From NCBI GenBank assembly GCA_002721785.1, contig PBLO01000037.1:1-64000 (forward strand): DNA of 64,000 bases. The letters are read 5' to 3'. A model generated the notes under the pieces. It had not been told where the DNA came from. It saw nothing but the letters and a program-made list of their open reading frames with translations, and did no database searches. The DNA is from Halieaceae bacterium (lineage in GTDB: Bacteria; Pseudomonadota; Gammaproteobacteria; Pseudomonadales; Halieaceae). The position numbers were made by a program, and so were the translations under genes. Shown here in pieces: positions 62,373 to 64,000 of this stretch. The number at the start of each line of letters is the position of its first letter. Within the stretch, counting starts at the first letter, position 1.

Positions 62373-62798
62373 CTACCGGTAAGCCGACAGATCTTTATCT
62401 GAGTGGGCCAGCGTACTCCCATGCTTTTCGAGCTCATCTGCAAGGCCTAGCCAATGAAGCTTGCTGCCGTAGTTAACGTGGAACGTTGGCTGGAAGTCGG
62501 ACGGGTTTTCCATTGACGCTGCGTAACGGTGCATACCCCCTTCGTAGTGATCAGCCTCGAATCCAACAGGTGAGCCGCAGTTGCCGCAAAAATGCCGGTA
62601 AACGCCCGCGGAACTCTCGAAGGTCTCAGGTTTATTGCCCGTCCAGGAAAAATGCTTAAGCGGCACCCCGAGCCAAGCGACGACAGGCGCGCCACAGTTA
62701 CGGCGACAATCGTCACAGTGGCAATAACACTGCCATGTAATGGCGCCTTCGAATTCCCAGGTAACGCTTTTGCACAGACAATGTCCTTTGGTTTTCAT
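62373..62798 (-). CDS. GFA-family protein
   Basis: GHCLCKSVTWEF, CHCDDCRRNCGAPV, FCGNCGSPVGF. Confidence 0.9.
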   Translation of the reverse strand: MKTKGHCLCKSVTWEFEGAITWQCYCHCDDCRRNCGAPVVAWLGVPLKHFSWTGNKPETFESSAGVYRHFCGNCGSPVGFEADHYEGGMHRYAASMENPSDFQPTFHVNYGSKLHWLGLADELEKHGSTLAHSDKDLSAYR

Positions 62799-62950
62799 AT
62801 CGCAACACGTTCCATCTAGTCAGCAGTCAATCTCATAACGGCCATACGGTAGCGCCGAGCGCCTCAGAACCCAATGCATTGGGACTCTGATCCGTCGAGA
62901 GGTGTCATCACAGAGGTGACGACGTGTGCCTGTTTGCCACTCACGCCACA

Positions 62951-63697
62951 CTACTCACCCACGTCCACAACGACCCCGGTAATGTTGTCCTTACCGCCTT
63001 GGTTCAGCGCCTCATCAATCAACGTCTCTAGAATCTGATCGTCGAATTGACCACTCAACCTTTGCTGCAGACTTTCAAACGTGAACTCCTTATAGAGCCC
63101 ATCCGTGCTGATGAGGTACCGGTCGCCCGCTTCCACCTCGTCAATGTGCGTCTGCAAGCTCAAGTGCTTGGAAATGCCAATCGCCGTGGTCAGGACATTC
63201 GCAGACGGCAGTCGTTGAGTCTCATCCAGTGAGAGTTCACCCCGTCTGTGCCGTTCGTGGGCTAGATTGTGATCCTCGGTGACAAGCTCCAGCTCGCCAC
63301 CCCGCATACGATAAATCCGACTGTCGCCTGCCCACACAAAGAGTGCCTTGGACTGGCAGAACAACAAGGCCGCAACCGTCGTGCCCGACGCTCCCGAGCC
63401 CGGGATATTTCCGCAGGCCTCATTCGCCTGTAAAAGCCGCGCCTCGATGTCGTCCCAGCACAGTTCGATGGAGTCGCTCTGGCAGTAGCTCTCAACATGC
63501 TCGACCACGGTCGCGCTCGCCCGTTCACCGTTGCCGTGACCACCGATACCGTCGGCGACCAGCCAAAGCCCTTCGCGCTCATTCACGAACAAGGCATCTT
63601 CGTTGGTCCGCCGGACGCGACCAATATGGGTACCCTGAAGAGTTGAGGTGTTATGTGAGCAAGGCATTCTTAGCGCGCTTCCTTCTCTTCCCAACAC
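62951..63697 (-). CDS. PP2C-family Ser/Thr protein phosphatase
   Basis: GRVRRTNEDALFV, LVADGIGGHGNGERAS, VWAGDSRIYRM, KDNITGVVVDV. Confidence 0.93.
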   Translation of the reverse strand: MLGREGSALRMPCSHNTSTLQGTHIGRVRRTNEDALFVNEREGLWLVADGIGGHGNGERASATVVEHVESYCQSDSIELCWDDIEARLLQANEACGNIPGSGASGTTVAALLFCQSKALFVWAGDSRIYRMRGGELELVTEDHNLAHERHRRGELSLDETQRLPSANVLTTAIGISKHLSLQTHIDEVEAGDRYLISTDGLYKEFTFESLQQRLSGQFDDQILETLIDEALNQGGKDNITGVVVDVGE

Positions 63698-63743
63698 ACG
63701 CGAAAACGCCAGTGCCGTGGCCGAGGGATAAGACCCTCACTGT

Positions 63744-64000
63744 TTACGGTTGCCAATTGTGCTGGATGATGCGGACCACTTCATCAGCAGAGCTGGGGCG
63801 ATCATCGGGGTCTTTGCTTAGGCATTTCATCGTCAGGTCAGACAAGACCTTGGGCACCGCGAGGTTCCCAAAGTGCGAAGGCGTTTCCGGCACCTTGCGG
63901 CGTACATCATCCAATATTTTTCTGACCAGCGTCCCGGTGAAAGGTGTTTGTCCGGTAAGCGCCTCATACATGACTGCACCGAGGCTATAAATATCGGATC
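63744..64000 (-). CDS. Ser/Thr protein kinase, C-terminal part; 5' end beyond window
   Basis: SDIYSLGAVMYEALTGQTPFTG ... CLSKDPDDRPSSADEVVRII kinase subdomains IX-XI, open to the window edge. Confidence 0.9.
   Translation of the reverse strand, partial: SDIYSLGAVMYEALTGQTPFTGTLVRKILDDVRRKVPETPSHFGNLAVPKVLSDLTMKCLSKDPDDRPSSADEVVRIIQHNWQP

Noticed and set aside
1-64000. CRISPR arrays, transposons, prophage or integron structures
   Set aside because: No regularly spaced repeats, transposase/integrase ORFs or flanking inverted repeats recognised by reading.

Overview
The 64 kb window is a chromosomal segment of a GC-rich gammaproteobacterium. Gene content and order suggest a marine OM60/NOR5-like (Halieaceae-type) organism, but that placement is inference. 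The left part is conserved housekeeping: apaH (5' truncated by the window), a giant secreted metalloprotease, cca, folB-tsaD, and the rpsU-yqeY-dnaG-rpoD macromolecular-synthesis block. Next come a c-type cytochrome / MauG / beta-helix cluster, a LinB/DhaA-like haloalkane dehalogenase, a GST and tRNA-Ile2(CAU). From about 20 to 45 kb there is a patchwork of catabolic and accessory genes: PhyH, a serine hydrolase, an Ntn acylase, a Rieske oxygenase, Coq7, SDRs, transporters and a sulfatase. The right part has puuA/puuB, an unexpected ubiquitin gene, TerB, kbl-tdh, a CpcT/CpeT-like protein, a CoA-transferase and a PP2C phosphatase / Ser-Thr kinase pair (kinase truncated by the window). The standout is 48933..49325 (-): a 130-aa protein whose core is 66/76 identical by hand alignment to canonical eukaryotic ubiquitin. 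It is preceded by a signal peptide whose predicted cleavage would expose ubiquitin Met1. The terminal Gly-Gly is replaced by Pro-Pro, followed by a PEP + transmembrane helix + basic tail resembling a PEP-CTERM-type sorting signal. A second notable item is the 1292-aa protease at 821..4699 (-), in which an M43-type metallopeptidase appears to be inserted inside a fibronectin-III domain of a protein that already carries another HExxHxxxxxH protease. No CRISPR arrays, rRNA genes, transposases or prophage were recognised.
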